Shown here piece by piece: positions 25,443-34,160 of a DNA stretch of 64,000 nt. The position numbers and the translations under genes are program-made. Every line of letters begins with the position of its first letter. The first letter of the stretch is position 1. The stretch covers positions 1 to 64,000 of the forward strand of contig JBBQWZ010000014.1 of assembly GCA_038210135.1 (NCBI GenBank). Direction: 5' to 3'. The DNA is from JBBQWZ01 sp038210135 (GTDB lineage: Bacteria > Acidobacteriota > Terriglobia > Bryobacterales > Bryobacteraceae). A model generated the notes under the pieces. That model saw only the letters and a program-made list of their open reading frames with translations. It was not told the origin of the DNA and made no database searches.

Positions 25443-26861
25443 CTATCGCCGGGATGACTGCGGCATCGGCGGAGGCTGCGGCGTTTGCGGCACCTGCGGA
25501 TCCGGTTGCTGCGTCGGGTAGAGAATCGCAACGAATTCGGGATCCGAAGCCGCCAGGACAGATTTCGGAATGTAGCAATAGCCCTTGTCGCCCCAGTCTT
25601 CGCCCCACGAGTTCTTCACTGTAAAGAAGTTGCCGGTATAGCCGACAATCAGCATCGCGTGGCGACCGTGCTGTCCGCTTGCCTGCTCGGCGGCTTTCAC
25701 GATTCCGTCGCGGCCGATGTCGGCGAATTCGGGTCCAGTGCTCATCGCCAAGTGAACCGGGGACCCCGCCGTGAGCACCTTCTTCACATCTTCGATGCCG
25801 ATCGGCCAGGGATTTCCTTCGAGCTTGCGATTCTTCGCGTCCTGCGCCATCGAGCTTTCGGGCACCATCGGGCGCTCCTGATCGTCCGGCCACAGCTCCT
25901 GCTTACAGGTTCCGCGCTCGACCATCACGTTACCGGGATCGACGCCGCCGACCGTTCCGTCGCCGCCTTTGTGCGCGTAGCTATAATCCTGCGCGTCGCC
26001 CTGCATGCGTTGGAAGCTGAGCATGGTGTAGTTCGGCGAAAGGGCGGCCGATTCATTATTACGAATGCAGCGGACCATTTCCGTAGCATGCGTCCAGGCG
26101 TACGCCGAGCAGCGCGACGTCTGCTTCTGGTCGCCGACCGGCGACGCGAACTTGCGCAGATCGACGCCTTCGGCCGGCACCAGATTGGCGATCGCGGGAG
26201 GCAGCGGCTTCGGCTCCACTTGGCCGCCCCTATCCGGCGTGGTGACCTCGAGTCCGCTGAGATCCATTCCCTTGTAGCGCTGCATCAGCATCTGCAGCAC
26301 AGCCATGGTCACGAAGCCGAATGCGGCGAGGTGGCCTTCTTTTTGAAAAAGGTGAACGGAATCCGAAGTCCCTGGCGCGATCTGATCGAAGGCCTGGCCG
26401 AAGCGGGGATCGTCATAGCGCGAGTAGCCTTCGTCGGCGAGCTTGGTGTCTAACGTGTCACCGAAGAATGCGTGATCGCCGAACAGCCGCTCCGAAGAGG
26501 CGGCGTAATCATCGGCATTCCAGTTGCCTTCGTCGTCCGAGAAATCCTCCGCGGTGGCGTTGGGATAGTCGTCAGGATTGATGTACGCGTCGTCGCCGAG
26601 GTCAACCGTTTCGGCGTCATCCGCGGTGTCCTCTTTGTCCTGATCGTCGTCATTCTGATCGTCGCCATCGCCATCCTGGTCGTCGTCGTTGTTCCCGTCG
26701 TCGTCTCCGCCATCGGCGTCGGCGTCGGGATCCTCTTCCTCTTCGTCAGAATCCTCTTCTTCAGAGTCGTCGACCTGGTTATCGTCTTCGTCGTACCCGC
26801 CGTCGTCCCCGCCATCTCCACCAAAGTCGTCATCATCCGGCCGCATGTAATAAGGACGCAT
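25443..26861 (-). CDS. Papain-like (C1A) cysteine protease with very acidic N-terminal domain
   Basis: 472 residues from the ATG at 26861 with ggagtg 4-9 bases upstream. The frame also opens at a GTG two codons earlier. Residues about 9-91 are low-complexity: 48 of 83 are Asp or Glu, with Gly, Asn and Gln. The protease domain occupies about 230-440. It has the oxyanion Gln245 and nucleophile Cys251 in GDQKQTSRCSAYAWTHA, His401 in GRHAMLIVGY and Asn417 in TVKNSWGEDWGDKGY, so the papain triad is complete. The C-terminus is Pro/Gln-rich. No signal peptide is visible, so location is uncertain. The acidic region could act as a propeptide, calcium-binding spacer or targeting segment. Monocistronic, convergent with the cytochrome gene. 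Confidence 0.88.
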   Translation of the reverse strand: MRPYYMRPDDDDFGGDGGDDGGYDEDDNQVDDSEEEDSDEEEEDPDADADGGDDDGNNDDDQDGDGDDQNDDDQDKEDTADDAETVDLGDDAYINPDDYPNATAEDFSDDEGNWNADDYAASSERLFGDHAFFGDTLDTKLADEGYSRYDDPRFGQAFDQIAPGTSDSVHLFQKEGHLAAFGFVTMAVLQMLMQRYKGMDLSGLEVTTPDRGGQVEPKPLPPAIANLVPAEGVDLRKFASPVGDQKQTSRCSAYAWTHATEMVRCIRNNESAALSPNYTMLSFQRMQGDAQDYSYAHKGGDGTVGGVDPGNVMVERGTCKQELWPDDQERPMVPESSMAQDAKNRKLEGNPWPIGIEDVKKVLTAGSPVHLAMSTGPEFADIGRDGIVKAAEQASGQHGRHAMLIVGYTGNFFTVKNSWGEDWGDKGYCYIPKSVLAASDPEFVAILYPTQQPDPQVPQTPQPPPMPQSSRR

Positions 26862-26947
26862 AGTCACTCCTATAGACGAGGTTCTCGCGGCGAGGGTTCA
26901 GCGAAAAGACGCCTCGCAGGGCCGCCGTTCTGCCGTAGCATGGTCTG

Positions 26948-27697
26948 ATGCCGGCGAATACTTTTTTGGCTCGACGAACTTCGATGTTGCCGATTGTAGT
27001 GCTTGCAATGACCCTCGCGCTAGCCCGCGCGGAGGAAGCGCTGCCTGCCGACCAGATCGTGGCCAAAGTTCTGAAAGCTCGAGGAGGGCTCACTCGCTTG
27101 CGAAGTGTCAAAACGCAACGGCAGACCGGCATGATCTCGTTCGGGCCGGGCAATGAGGGCCCGCTGATCGTCACGCACATGCGAGGCGGATCGATGCGGG
27201 AGGACGTCAGGCTGCCGGGACAAACCGCGATCCGCGTTACGAATGGAAAATCCGGCTGGCGGATATCAGAGGGCAAGGCGCTGCCGCTGAGCGCGGAGGA
27301 AATCGGCAACATGGCCGGAGGCGCGGATTACGACGGTCCGCTGGTGAACTCGAAAGCCAAGGGGATTCGCATCGAATACGCGGGCGAAGTTCCGATTGAG
27401 GGCCGGAACACCTACAAACTGGTCATCACCATGAAGAACGGCGACGTTCGGAACGACTACATCGATGCGGCAACGTTCCTCGAAGCGAAGTGGGAGGGCA
27501 AGCTGAAGTTCGATGGAAAAGAGTTTAACGTCGAAACGTATTTTCGCGACTACCGCAAAGTGGATGGCTTGATGTACTCGTTCCTGCTCGAATCGAATAC
27601 GCTCGGCACGCCGATCAAGCAGAAAATCGTCTTCAACAAAATCGAAGTGAATCCGCGCATCGACAAGAACTCGTTCGGAAAACCAGAGGCGCAATGA
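26948..27697 (+). CDS. LolA-like outer-membrane lipoprotein-sorting-type protein
   Basis: 249 residues. A hydrophobic signal segment (MLPIVVLAMTLALARA) begins at residue 13, so a start at 26984 is also possible. The mature part begins LPADQIVAKVLKARGGLTRL, then SVKTQRQTGMISFG, THMRGGSMREDVRLPG, YKLVITMKNGDVRNDYIDA and VDGLMYSFLLESN. This resembles the LolA/LppX-like half-barrel proteins often named outer membrane lipoprotein-sorting protein in this phylum. These bind hydrophobic ligands in the periplasm, but the true cargo is unknown. The stop overlaps the next gene start as ATGA, so the two are co-translated even though a threonine dehydratase is not an obvious partner. Confidence 0.65.
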   Translation: MPANTFLARRTSMLPIVVLAMTLALARAEEALPADQIVAKVLKARGGLTRLRSVKTQRQTGMISFGPGNEGPLIVTHMRGGSMREDVRLPGQTAIRVTNGKSGWRISEGKALPLSAEEIGNMAGGADYDGPLVNSKAKGIRIEYAGEVPIEGRNTYKLVITMKNGDVRNDYIDAATFLEAKWEGKLKFDGKEFNVETYFRDYRKVDGLMYSFLLESNTLGTPIKQKIVFNKIEVNPRIDKNSFGKPEAQ

Positions 27698-28629
27698 GCG
27701 CGGCGCTGGACGCGATTCGCGCAGCTGCGCCGGCTGTATATCGTTTCGCGATCCGAACGCCGCTGGTCCGTCTCTACGCGGGGGAACCGGCTGAAATCTA
27801 CCTGAAACTCGAAAACCTGCAGCCGATCGGCTCGTTCAAAATTCGCGGCGCGGCGAACGCGATGGGCCAGATGAGTCCGGCGGAATTGGCGCGCGGCGTG
27901 TATACGGCGTCCGCCGGCAACATGGCGCAAGGGGTCGCCTGGTGCGCGCGAGAGATGGGCATCCCCTGCTCCGTAGTGGTTCCGGATACGGCACCTGAAA
28001 CCAAGCTCGCGGCGATCGAGCGATTGGGCGGCAAGGTGATCAAAGTGTCGTTCGACGATTGGTGGCGCACGTTCCAGGAGCGAAGCTATCCGGGAATCGA
28101 TGGCGTCTTCGTCCACGCCTTCGACGACGAGCGCGTGATGGCGGGCAACGGCACGATCGGCTTGGAGATTCTGGAGGATCTGCCGGACGTCGACACGATT
28201 CTGATTCCGTGGGGCGGCGGTGGGTTGACTTGCGGAATCGCGACGGCTGTGAAGGCAATGCGTCCGGCGTGCCGGATTCTCGCGGCGGAAGTGGCGACCG
28301 CCGCGCCGCTCGCGAAATCGCTGGCTGCGGGAACGGCGGAGACGGTGACGTACACACCGTCATTCGTCGATGGAATCGGGAGTAAGACGGTCTTCGAATC
28401 GATGTTCCAGCGCGCGCGCGGACTCGTCGATGGCGTGGTGGTCGCGGAATTGGAAGAGGTCGCGGCGGCGGTGCGATTGCTCGTCGAGCGAAATCGGATC
28501 GTCGCTGAAGGGGCGGGCGCGTGCCCGGTGGCGTGCGCCGTTTCCGGCAAAGCCGGCGCCGGCAAAATCGTGTGCGTGGTGTCCGGCGGAAATCTGAATT
28601 CCGCCAAACTCGCAGAACTTCTGCACTGA
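27694..28629 (+). CDS. Threonine ammonia-lyase (catabolic type)
   Basis: 311 residues, fold type II PLP enzyme. The Schiff-base lysine lies in GSFKIRGAAN, the substrate loop in SAGNMAQGVAW, and the phosphate-binding glycine loop in IPWGGGGLTCGIA. The late motif VVSGGNLN matches the family. The length is that of the catalytic domain alone: there is no C-terminal ACT regulatory domain, so it should not be feedback-inhibited like biosynthetic IlvA. It deaminates threonine (and perhaps serine) to 2-oxobutyrate (or pyruvate). Serine racemase is a close relative and cannot be excluded by eye. ATG overlaps the preceding stop by 4 bases. Confidence 0.82.
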   Translation: MSAALDAIRAAAPAVYRFAIRTPLVRLYAGEPAEIYLKLENLQPIGSFKIRGAANAMGQMSPAELARGVYTASAGNMAQGVAWCAREMGIPCSVVVPDTAPETKLAAIERLGGKVIKVSFDDWWRTFQERSYPGIDGVFVHAFDDERVMAGNGTIGLEILEDLPDVDTILIPWGGGGLTCGIATAVKAMRPACRILAAEVATAAPLAKSLAAGTAETVTYTPSFVDGIGSKTVFESMFQRARGLVDGVVVAELEEVAAAVRLLVERNRIVAEGAGACPVACAVSGKAGAGKIVCVVSGGNLNSAKLAELLH

Positions 28630-28631
28630 GG

Positions 28632-29912
28632 TCAGGCTCCGGTTCGGGCGTATTGGGCGGCGGCCGCGGCGTTGGTTTGCTCCCGCATCGCGAACCAGAC
28701 CCAGGCGAGCGAACCCAGCGCGAAGGCTCCGAGGATCGCCATCGAGCGCGCGTCGCGCAGGGCGCCAAACCAGGATCCGGCATAGACGACCGCCGCGAAG
28801 CACCCGATCAGCCGGGCGGATTCGAGCCACAAAAACTCACGGCGATTTTCGAACAGTCCGCCCAGTGAGACCAAGCTGACGAGAATGAACGCGAAGTACA
28901 GCCAGTTCAGGCTGACGTCCTGTTTCTGCAAAACGCCCAGGAAATGGCTGTTGGCGGCGATCAGGACGACGAATTGCACGAAGCCATACAAGCTCAGCGA
29001 CAGGCCCCGCGCCGGATCGAAGCGCGAGAAGTCGCGATGCGGATCGTAGTCCTTTTTCGGAAAACGAACCGCAACATCCGCAGGGCGCCATCCGGGATGC
29101 AGGAACCAGACGCGTACTTTGTCGAGCCAGGATTTGGCATGCCAGCAGTCGCGCGCCATCGTCCAGTAGTAGTGCAGATTGGCCCACACCGGGTTCCAGC
29201 TTTTGAGCTGGCCGCGAATCCCGTAGATGCAGGGCTCCTCGTCGAGTTCGTCCTGGTAGGTGCCGAAGATACGGTCCCAGATCATGAAGACGCCGACGTA
29301 GTTCTTATCGAGGTACATGTCGTTCTGCGCGTGATGCACGCGGTGGTTGGACGGCGTTTGCAACCAGCGATCGAGGAAGCCCATTTTCCCGATCATCTGG
29401 GTGTGCGGCCAGAACTGGTAGAACAGCTGAATGACGCCGACCACCAGGTACACGCTAACCGGAATGCCCATCAGCGCAGCCGGAATGTAGAAAATCCAGC
29501 CCAGGAACGAACCCGTGCCAGATTGGCGCAAGGCGGTGGTGAGGTTGAATTCCTCGCTCTGATGATGGACCACGTGCGAGGCCCAAAATAGCCCCACCGT
29601 ATGACCCCAGCGGTGATTCCAGTAGTAGCAAAAGTCGTAGAGTACGAAGGCGAAAATCCACGTGCCCCAATTCGTCGCCGGAAGGTGAACGGGCGCCAGA
29701 TGATTCAGCGTCCATTCGTAAGTGAACAATCCGATGAAGCCGAAAAATACGCGCATGCCGGTGCTGACGATGCCGCAGCTGAGGCTATTCAAGGCGTCGG
29801 CGAGCCGGTAGTAACGAGTTCCGCGGAGGCGATCGAATAGCAGTTCGATGAGAATGAGCGCGAGGAAGACGGGAACCGCGAGCGAGACGGCTTTGCCGTA
29901 AAGATTGTCCAT
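28632..29912 (-). CDS. Sterol desaturase/fatty acid hydroxylase family membrane protein
   Basis: 426 residues with several transmembrane helices. The three histidine clusters of the di-iron membrane hydroxylase superfamily are intact: HRWGH, HVVHHQSEE and HRVHH (in TPSNHRVHHAQND), with a further H in NLHYYW. The C-terminal third adds about four more predicted helices beyond the catalytic domain, as in alkylglycerol monooxygenase-like members. The likely role is oxygen-dependent hydroxylation or desaturation of a lipid; the substrate is unknown. It is the last gene of a minus-strand series and starts 38 bases after the 670-residue gene. Confidence 0.85.
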   Translation of the reverse strand: MDNLYGKAVSLAVPVFLALILIELLFDRLRGTRYYRLADALNSLSCGIVSTGMRVFFGFIGLFTYEWTLNHLAPVHLPATNWGTWIFAFVLYDFCYYWNHRWGHTVGLFWASHVVHHQSEEFNLTTALRQSGTGSFLGWIFYIPAALMGIPVSVYLVVGVIQLFYQFWPHTQMIGKMGFLDRWLQTPSNHRVHHAQNDMYLDKNYVGVFMIWDRIFGTYQDELDEEPCIYGIRGQLKSWNPVWANLHYYWTMARDCWHAKSWLDKVRVWFLHPGWRPADVAVRFPKKDYDPHRDFSRFDPARGLSLSLYGFVQFVVLIAANSHFLGVLQKQDVSLNWLYFAFILVSLVSLGGLFENRREFLWLESARLIGCFAAVVYAGSWFGALRDARSMAILGAFALGSLAWVWFAMREQTNAAAAAQYARTGA

Positions 29913-29950
29913 GACGGGTGGAGGCCTGATGCCATCGTACTGCGACTCGG

Positions 29951-31963
29951 TTACTGCGTGGAACGGACGCCGAGTTCATCGCCGTCGAGGGCCGCGTAAT
30001 AGGCGCGTAACACGTCGGCGGCGGTGTTTTTGTGAGGCGGGACGTATTCGCTGAACGTCTTGCTGCGGCCGAAGCGGGACGTCTGCACTTGCCAGAATTC
30101 CGGCCAGCGAATGTCGCCCGTGCCGCGCAGTAGCGAGTCATTCAGCGACTTCAGCATGGGATCGTTGATGCCGGCGGTACCGACTCCGCGAGTCGCAATC
30201 ACTTGCGCCGCCGGAGCGCGCTCCATGACGATATCCATCTTGCCCATTCCGTGGCAGCTGCCAAGAAACACCAGGCGGGCGGAACTATTCAGGTAATCGA
30301 GCGTCTTGTCCACGTGATAGCTGTGTCCGCGATGGACGACGATGGTCGGCTCCAGTTGCGCCCGGGATAGCGCCTGGCTAACTCGCTGTTGACGGCGCAG
30401 AGCGGCTTCCGAATCGCCGGCGTGCTCGGTCGTATTCAGATTGATCGGAATGTTCGCGAAGATTTCGATGCGGCGTCCGTCGTTCTCGCCCCGCAGCCGG
30501 ATCCAGCCGTCCTGCTCGGAAAGCGTCCAGGATTTGTCGGTTTCATAGAAGGTGCGGAACGATTCGTAGGACTCGACGCCGTCGGCATCGTTGTAAAAGA
30601 AGTGCCGCTGCACGCACAACTGCTCGCGCGGGAAAAGCGGAGCGCGCAGTAACGTATCGATGCCAGAGAGCGTTGACTTGTACGGCGCCGCAATTGCGAT
30701 CCACGCACCATCCGCATCTTTCAATCGTTGATCGGCGAGGGCCGCGAGAAGCCCATACATCGCGCGAGCGGGACGCGTATCGGCGCGTTGGTAATTTGCC
30801 GCGATCGCGTTCGCCACTTCGCGAAGGCGAGATGCCGGCGACAGATTCTCGACAATCTCGGCTGCCGAGACCAGGTCCGCCAACGGCTGCTCGCTGCGGT
30901 CCAACCCTTCGACGAAAGCGGCAACGATTCTTCCGCGCTCGCCGTCGGAGCATGCGGCGAGAAACGCATCCAGGCGTTCGTTCGCTACCGCCGCGGCGAC
31001 AAACGGCCGGAATTGCAGGAAGGCCATGGGCTCGAGCAAACGGAGTATCGAAATCCTTTCCGCGCGAAGCTTCGGCAGGAACACCTGATCGAATACATTC
31101 GCAAAGCCCTTCTCGCCTTCCTCCGCGCGCCCGTAGGCCAGCAGCAAGAAAACGTCGCGGGCGGACATCGCGCGCAGGTCGGCGGATTGCGCAGCGGACT
31201 TGCCATCGTTGACGCTGCGCGCCATGGGCAGGGCCTGCGCTTCGAGAAGCCGGTCCATCACACGGCGATTGGCGCCGGGCATCAGGCGCATCTCCACCAG
31301 AGCGTGGAAGTACGACGCCGGTTTCGCGGCCAGCGTGAGAGCGCGTTCAAGCGGCATTTCGCCACGCAGAATCTGGTCGTGGAATACAGCGGCGCGTTCC
31401 CGCAAGGCCGGATCGACGTCGTTCCGATGAGCCAGCATCGCGAGAAACCGGACGTGTGGGTTCGAACTGGCATCCAGCATCGCGTACGCATCGCGAGCCG
31501 AGGGCGAAATTCCGGATGCAACGAGCACCGCGTCGCCGGGAACCGCCAGCGCTGCGATTTCGAAGATTTCACGGCCAAACGGAAGAAATAGAAAATCCGG
31601 TGCGGTGCGGACGGCGAGCGAAGGATTACGAAGAGCCGCCGCCAGAACCAGGCGGCGAGCAAGGCCCAAGTTCTGAACCTCCTGCGCCATCGCGACGGCG
31701 TCGAGCAATGGAACTTCCTCGATCCAAGGCCGGTCGATCAAAGAAGGCAGATGCCGAAGCGCCGATTTTCGGTCGGTCGCGCAAGCCGCGAGGAACGCCT
31801 GCTTGCGAAGTTGATCGCGCCGCAGTTCGTTCTTGACGAGCAGCGCCAGGTCGAGCGCCTTGCCAGGATGCTTCTCCGCGTCTCCGCGCAACAAGTCGAA
31901 CAGCTTGTCCTGCGGGGCGGCGGCATAGTTTTCTATCGGCGGAGGTGTATCGGGAAAAAACAT
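29951..31963 (-). CDS. 670-residue protein of unknown function, possible His/Cys peptidase-like C-terminus
   Basis: No confident family. The first 450 residues are alpha-helical with Leu/Ala-rich repeats (LARRLVLAAALRNPSLA, VRFLAMLAHRNDVDPALRER), suggesting a helical-repeat scaffold. A second region (about 440-510: CVQRHFFYNDADGVESYESF, WIRLRGENDGRRIEIFANIP) precedes a C-terminal alpha/beta stretch. There TIVVHRGHSYHVDKTLDYL (H544, H547) is followed by ARLVFLGSCHGMGK (C570). A hydrophobic strand ending in H-x-G-H, then about 25 residues later a hydrophobic strand ending G-S-C, is the arrangement of the clan CD dyad (caspase, CHAT, gingipain). That resemblance is by eye only. No signal peptide. 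Same strand and close to its neighbours. Confidence 0.7.
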   Translation of the reverse strand: MFFPDTPPPIENYAAAPQDKLFDLLRGDAEKHPGKALDLALLVKNELRRDQLRKQAFLAACATDRKSALRHLPSLIDRPWIEEVPLLDAVAMAQEVQNLGLARRLVLAAALRNPSLAVRTAPDFLFLPFGREIFEIAALAVPGDAVLVASGISPSARDAYAMLDASSNPHVRFLAMLAHRNDVDPALRERAAVFHDQILRGEMPLERALTLAAKPASYFHALVEMRLMPGANRRVMDRLLEAQALPMARSVNDGKSAAQSADLRAMSARDVFLLLAYGRAEEGEKGFANVFDQVFLPKLRAERISILRLLEPMAFLQFRPFVAAAVANERLDAFLAACSDGERGRIVAAFVEGLDRSEQPLADLVSAAEIVENLSPASRLREVANAIAANYQRADTRPARAMYGLLAALADQRLKDADGAWIAIAAPYKSTLSGIDTLLRAPLFPREQLCVQRHFFYNDADGVESYESFRTFYETDKSWTLSEQDGWIRLRGENDGRRIEIFANIPINLNTTEHAGDSEAALRRQQRVSQALSRAQLEPTIVVHRGHSYHVDKTLDYLNSSARLVFLGSCHGMGKMDIVMERAPAAQVIATRGVGTAGINDPMLKSLNDSLLRGTGDIRWPEFWQVQTSRFGRSKTFSEYVPPHKNTAADVLRAYYAALDGDELGVRSTQ

Positions 31964-32024
31964 CGGTTACCGCGGAAACGGTCGCGCCAGGCCAACTGAT
32001 TTCGATTGTAACGCGCGCACCCAG

Positions 32025-33143
32025 CTATTCCGGCAGCGGACGCAAAAAGATGATGAGCGTGCGGCCATCCGAACGAAACTCTTCGCCGTGCGCGGTGCGC
32101 GCATCTTTGATCGCCTCGCGAGGAATCATGTAATCCATCCTCGCGACCATGCCGCTTTGCGAAAGGCTGTCGCCAACATATTCGCGTTCGCCGTCCACGT
32201 CCGGATCGATGCGGTGCGTCAGCTTTCCATTTCGCTGATCGCGATCGAAGCCGATGTCATGCGTTCCGGCGCCCACCCACACTGGAATTCCCTCGTGCGT
32301 AAACGGAGCTTTCCAAATGCGGAAGTGATGACGCGAGGCCACCACGCGAAGAGGATCCGCCTGAGCATAACCGAAATCCTGCGCGCGGCCAAACAGCCGG
32401 AGCTCGCTCATTGGAATGGTGACGTAGGCTTGCTTCGACAGCGATGCAAAGAGGCCGGCGATTATGGTCTGCCCGACTGTGCGATCCACCGCAACCCAGC
32501 CCGCATTCGTGAGCGCGGTCTGCACCTGATCGAGCGAGCCGACGATCAGGAAGTTAATCCGGTCGCCGTCGGCGCCCGCTGGATCCGACACGCGGGCGGG
32601 CAGAGTATCGAGGCGGGCTTGCGAAAAGGGCCGAATCACAACCTCCGGCTGGTTGCGAGAAACGACTGCCGCCGTGCGGTCCACCGTCACGTGAAAACTG
32701 CCGCTGACCGGATCCTTCGCGTAGAGATTGCAGGCAAGATACAGCCGCCCTGAAATCGGAGCCTTGCTTTCCCGCTGCAAACCGATCAGGAACGCGCGGG
32801 CGGCGGCGACGCTGCCAATCCGTCCGATCACCGCGCCTTTGTTGGCGTCGTTGAGCGGATAGATTTTGACGAGATCGGAAAAACCGCGAGGGGCGCCATC
32901 GGGTCCGATCGCCTTGACGCCGAGTTGCGCCGTGCCGGTAGCGGTGAACTTCAATGAGTCTCCGGCTTTGATGTCGATTCCGGTATCGATCCATTCGGAC
33001 GAAAGCGTTAAGTCAAATTCTTTAGAGTCGGTCGACGCCGGGTCGGAAACCGCGGTCGAGGCCACCGGCTGGGATGGCGACGTTTGCGCGTAAATAGGCA
33101 GAGCTACCGCCAGCCAGGCCATCGCCAGAATCCAATTCCGCAT
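32025..33143 (-). CDS. Secreted protein with LssY-type C-terminal domain
   Basis: 372 residues. The signal peptide (ILAMAWLAVALPIYAQ) is followed by an N-terminal beta-sandwich at about 42-155 (SEWIDTGIDIKAGDSLKFTA, SDLVKIYPLNDANKGAVIGR, AISGRLYLACNL-like segment). This resembles PA-IL/LecA galactophilic-lectin-like domains. The C-terminal half matches the LssY C-terminal domain: INFLIVGSLDQVQTALTNAG, RLFGRAQDFGYAQAD, RHHFRIWKAP and WVGAGTHDIGFDRD. The role of LssY domains is unknown, although they often follow phosphatase or DedA-type membrane domains, which are missing here. Located 44 bases after the glycosylase stop on the same strand. Confidence 0.78.
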   Translation of the reverse strand: MRNWILAMAWLAVALPIYAQTSPSQPVASTAVSDPASTDSKEFDLTLSSEWIDTGIDIKAGDSLKFTATGTAQLGVKAIGPDGAPRGFSDLVKIYPLNDANKGAVIGRIGSVAAARAFLIGLQRESKAPISGRLYLACNLYAKDPVSGSFHVTVDRTAAVVSRNQPEVVIRPFSQARLDTLPARVSDPAGADGDRINFLIVGSLDQVQTALTNAGWVAVDRTVGQTIIAGLFASLSKQAYVTIPMSELRLFGRAQDFGYAQADPLRVVASRHHFRIWKAPFTHEGIPVWVGAGTHDIGFDRDQRNGKLTHRIDPDVDGEREYVGDSLSQSGMVARMDYMIPREAIKDARTAHGEEFRSDGRTLIIFLRPLPE

Positions 33144-33187
33144 ATGCTCACGTTAGTAGGATGCGCCGTCCATTTGCAAGCGCGAAA

Positions 33188-34102
33188 TCAAGGCTTGGCC
33201 GTGCGTGTGCGAACCAGCGTTTCCAATTCGGCGAGAGTTTTCGGCCAATCGCTTTTCATCAAGCGGGACAGGCCGCGGTCGGCGAGCAACTTTCCGTCGG
33301 TTTGGCATTCGGCGCAGTAATTGGTTTCGTTGTCGGCGTAGCGGATCCGCTGCACTTTGCCACCGCACCGCGGGCATGCCTGGCCGAACTTGCCGTGCAC
33401 GGCCATCTCTTCGCGGAAGGCGGTGACTCTTTCAGGGAACCCGCCGGCGGCTTCTTCGCGCAAACGCGCAGTCCACTCGGTGAGGACGTCTCTCGTGGCG
33501 GCGAGCAAAGCTCGAATCTCTTCAGGCGTCAGTTTCTGGGTTAATCGGACGGGCGAAAACTGGCCGCGATGCAGGATCTCGTCGGAGTACGCGTTGCCGA
33601 TTCCGCTGAACAGGCGCGGATCGGTCAGCGCCCGTTTCAGCGTGTGATTTGCCGCTTGCAGGACGCATGCGAACTCGGCTTCGCTGGCGCCGAACACGTC
33701 GATGCCACCGGGATCGAGCGAGAGCAGCCCCTCCTCGCCGCGGACCATGTGAATGGACGCGCGCCGCTGCGTTCCGGCTTCGGTGAGAAAAAGGCTTCCG
33801 GTCGGAAAGTCGAGAGAAGCGAGGTTCCTGCGGGCGGAGAGCGACGGCCTCTTGTGGCTCCAGTGGAGGCGGCCCGCGATCATCAGGTGCAAGACCAGCC
33901 AGATGTCATTGTCAAAGCCGAACGCGATACGTTTTCCAACACGCCGCAGTTCGCGCAGCGTAGCGCCTTCGACAGCGGTCAGCGACGGATCGATCGTGCG
34001 CACCAGAAATGGGCTTCCGAGTCGCGTTCTTTCTAGCATCGCGCCTAGAACTCGCGCCTCGATCGCCTCGATATAAACCGTAATGTCGGGCAATTCCGGC
34101 AT
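33188..34102 (-). CDS. Fpg/Nei-family DNA glycosylase
   Basis: 304 residues from ATG 34102. The frame opens 28 codons earlier, but the catalytic N-terminus must be Pro2-Glu3, and the protein reads MPELPDITVYIEAIE here. Further family marks are the Lys of RVGKRIAFGF, the NAYSDEILH helix-two-turn-helix (GIGNAYSDE) and a C-terminal zinc finger C-x2-C-x16-C-x2-C (CPRCGG ... YCAECQ). It excises oxidised purines or pyrimidines from DNA. The MPELPD-I-x-V-Y start, rather than MPELPEVE, places it in a variant group distinct from classical MutM, so substrate preference is uncertain. It heads a minus-strand series. Confidence 0.88.
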   Translation of the reverse strand: MPELPDITVYIEAIEARVLGAMLERTRLGSPFLVRTIDPSLTAVEGATLRELRRVGKRIAFGFDNDIWLVLHLMIAGRLHWSHKRPSLSARRNLASLDFPTGSLFLTEAGTQRRASIHMVRGEEGLLSLDPGGIDVFGASEAEFACVLQAANHTLKRALTDPRLFSGIGNAYSDEILHRGQFSPVRLTQKLTPEEIRALLAATRDVLTEWTARLREEAAGGFPERVTAFREEMAVHGKFGQACPRCGGKVQRIRYADNETNYCAECQTDGKLLADRGLSRLMKSDWPKTLAELETLVRTRTAKP

Positions 34103-34160
34103 GGCGCTTATCGTATCGCGTGTTCGCACGCCGGGACACGATTCGCGGTAGGATGCGAGT

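Noticed and set aside
26600..26840. CRISPR-like or satellite repeat over the acidic protease tract
   Set aside because: Only short codon-scale repetition; no regular repeat-spacer units, and it lies in a translated frame.
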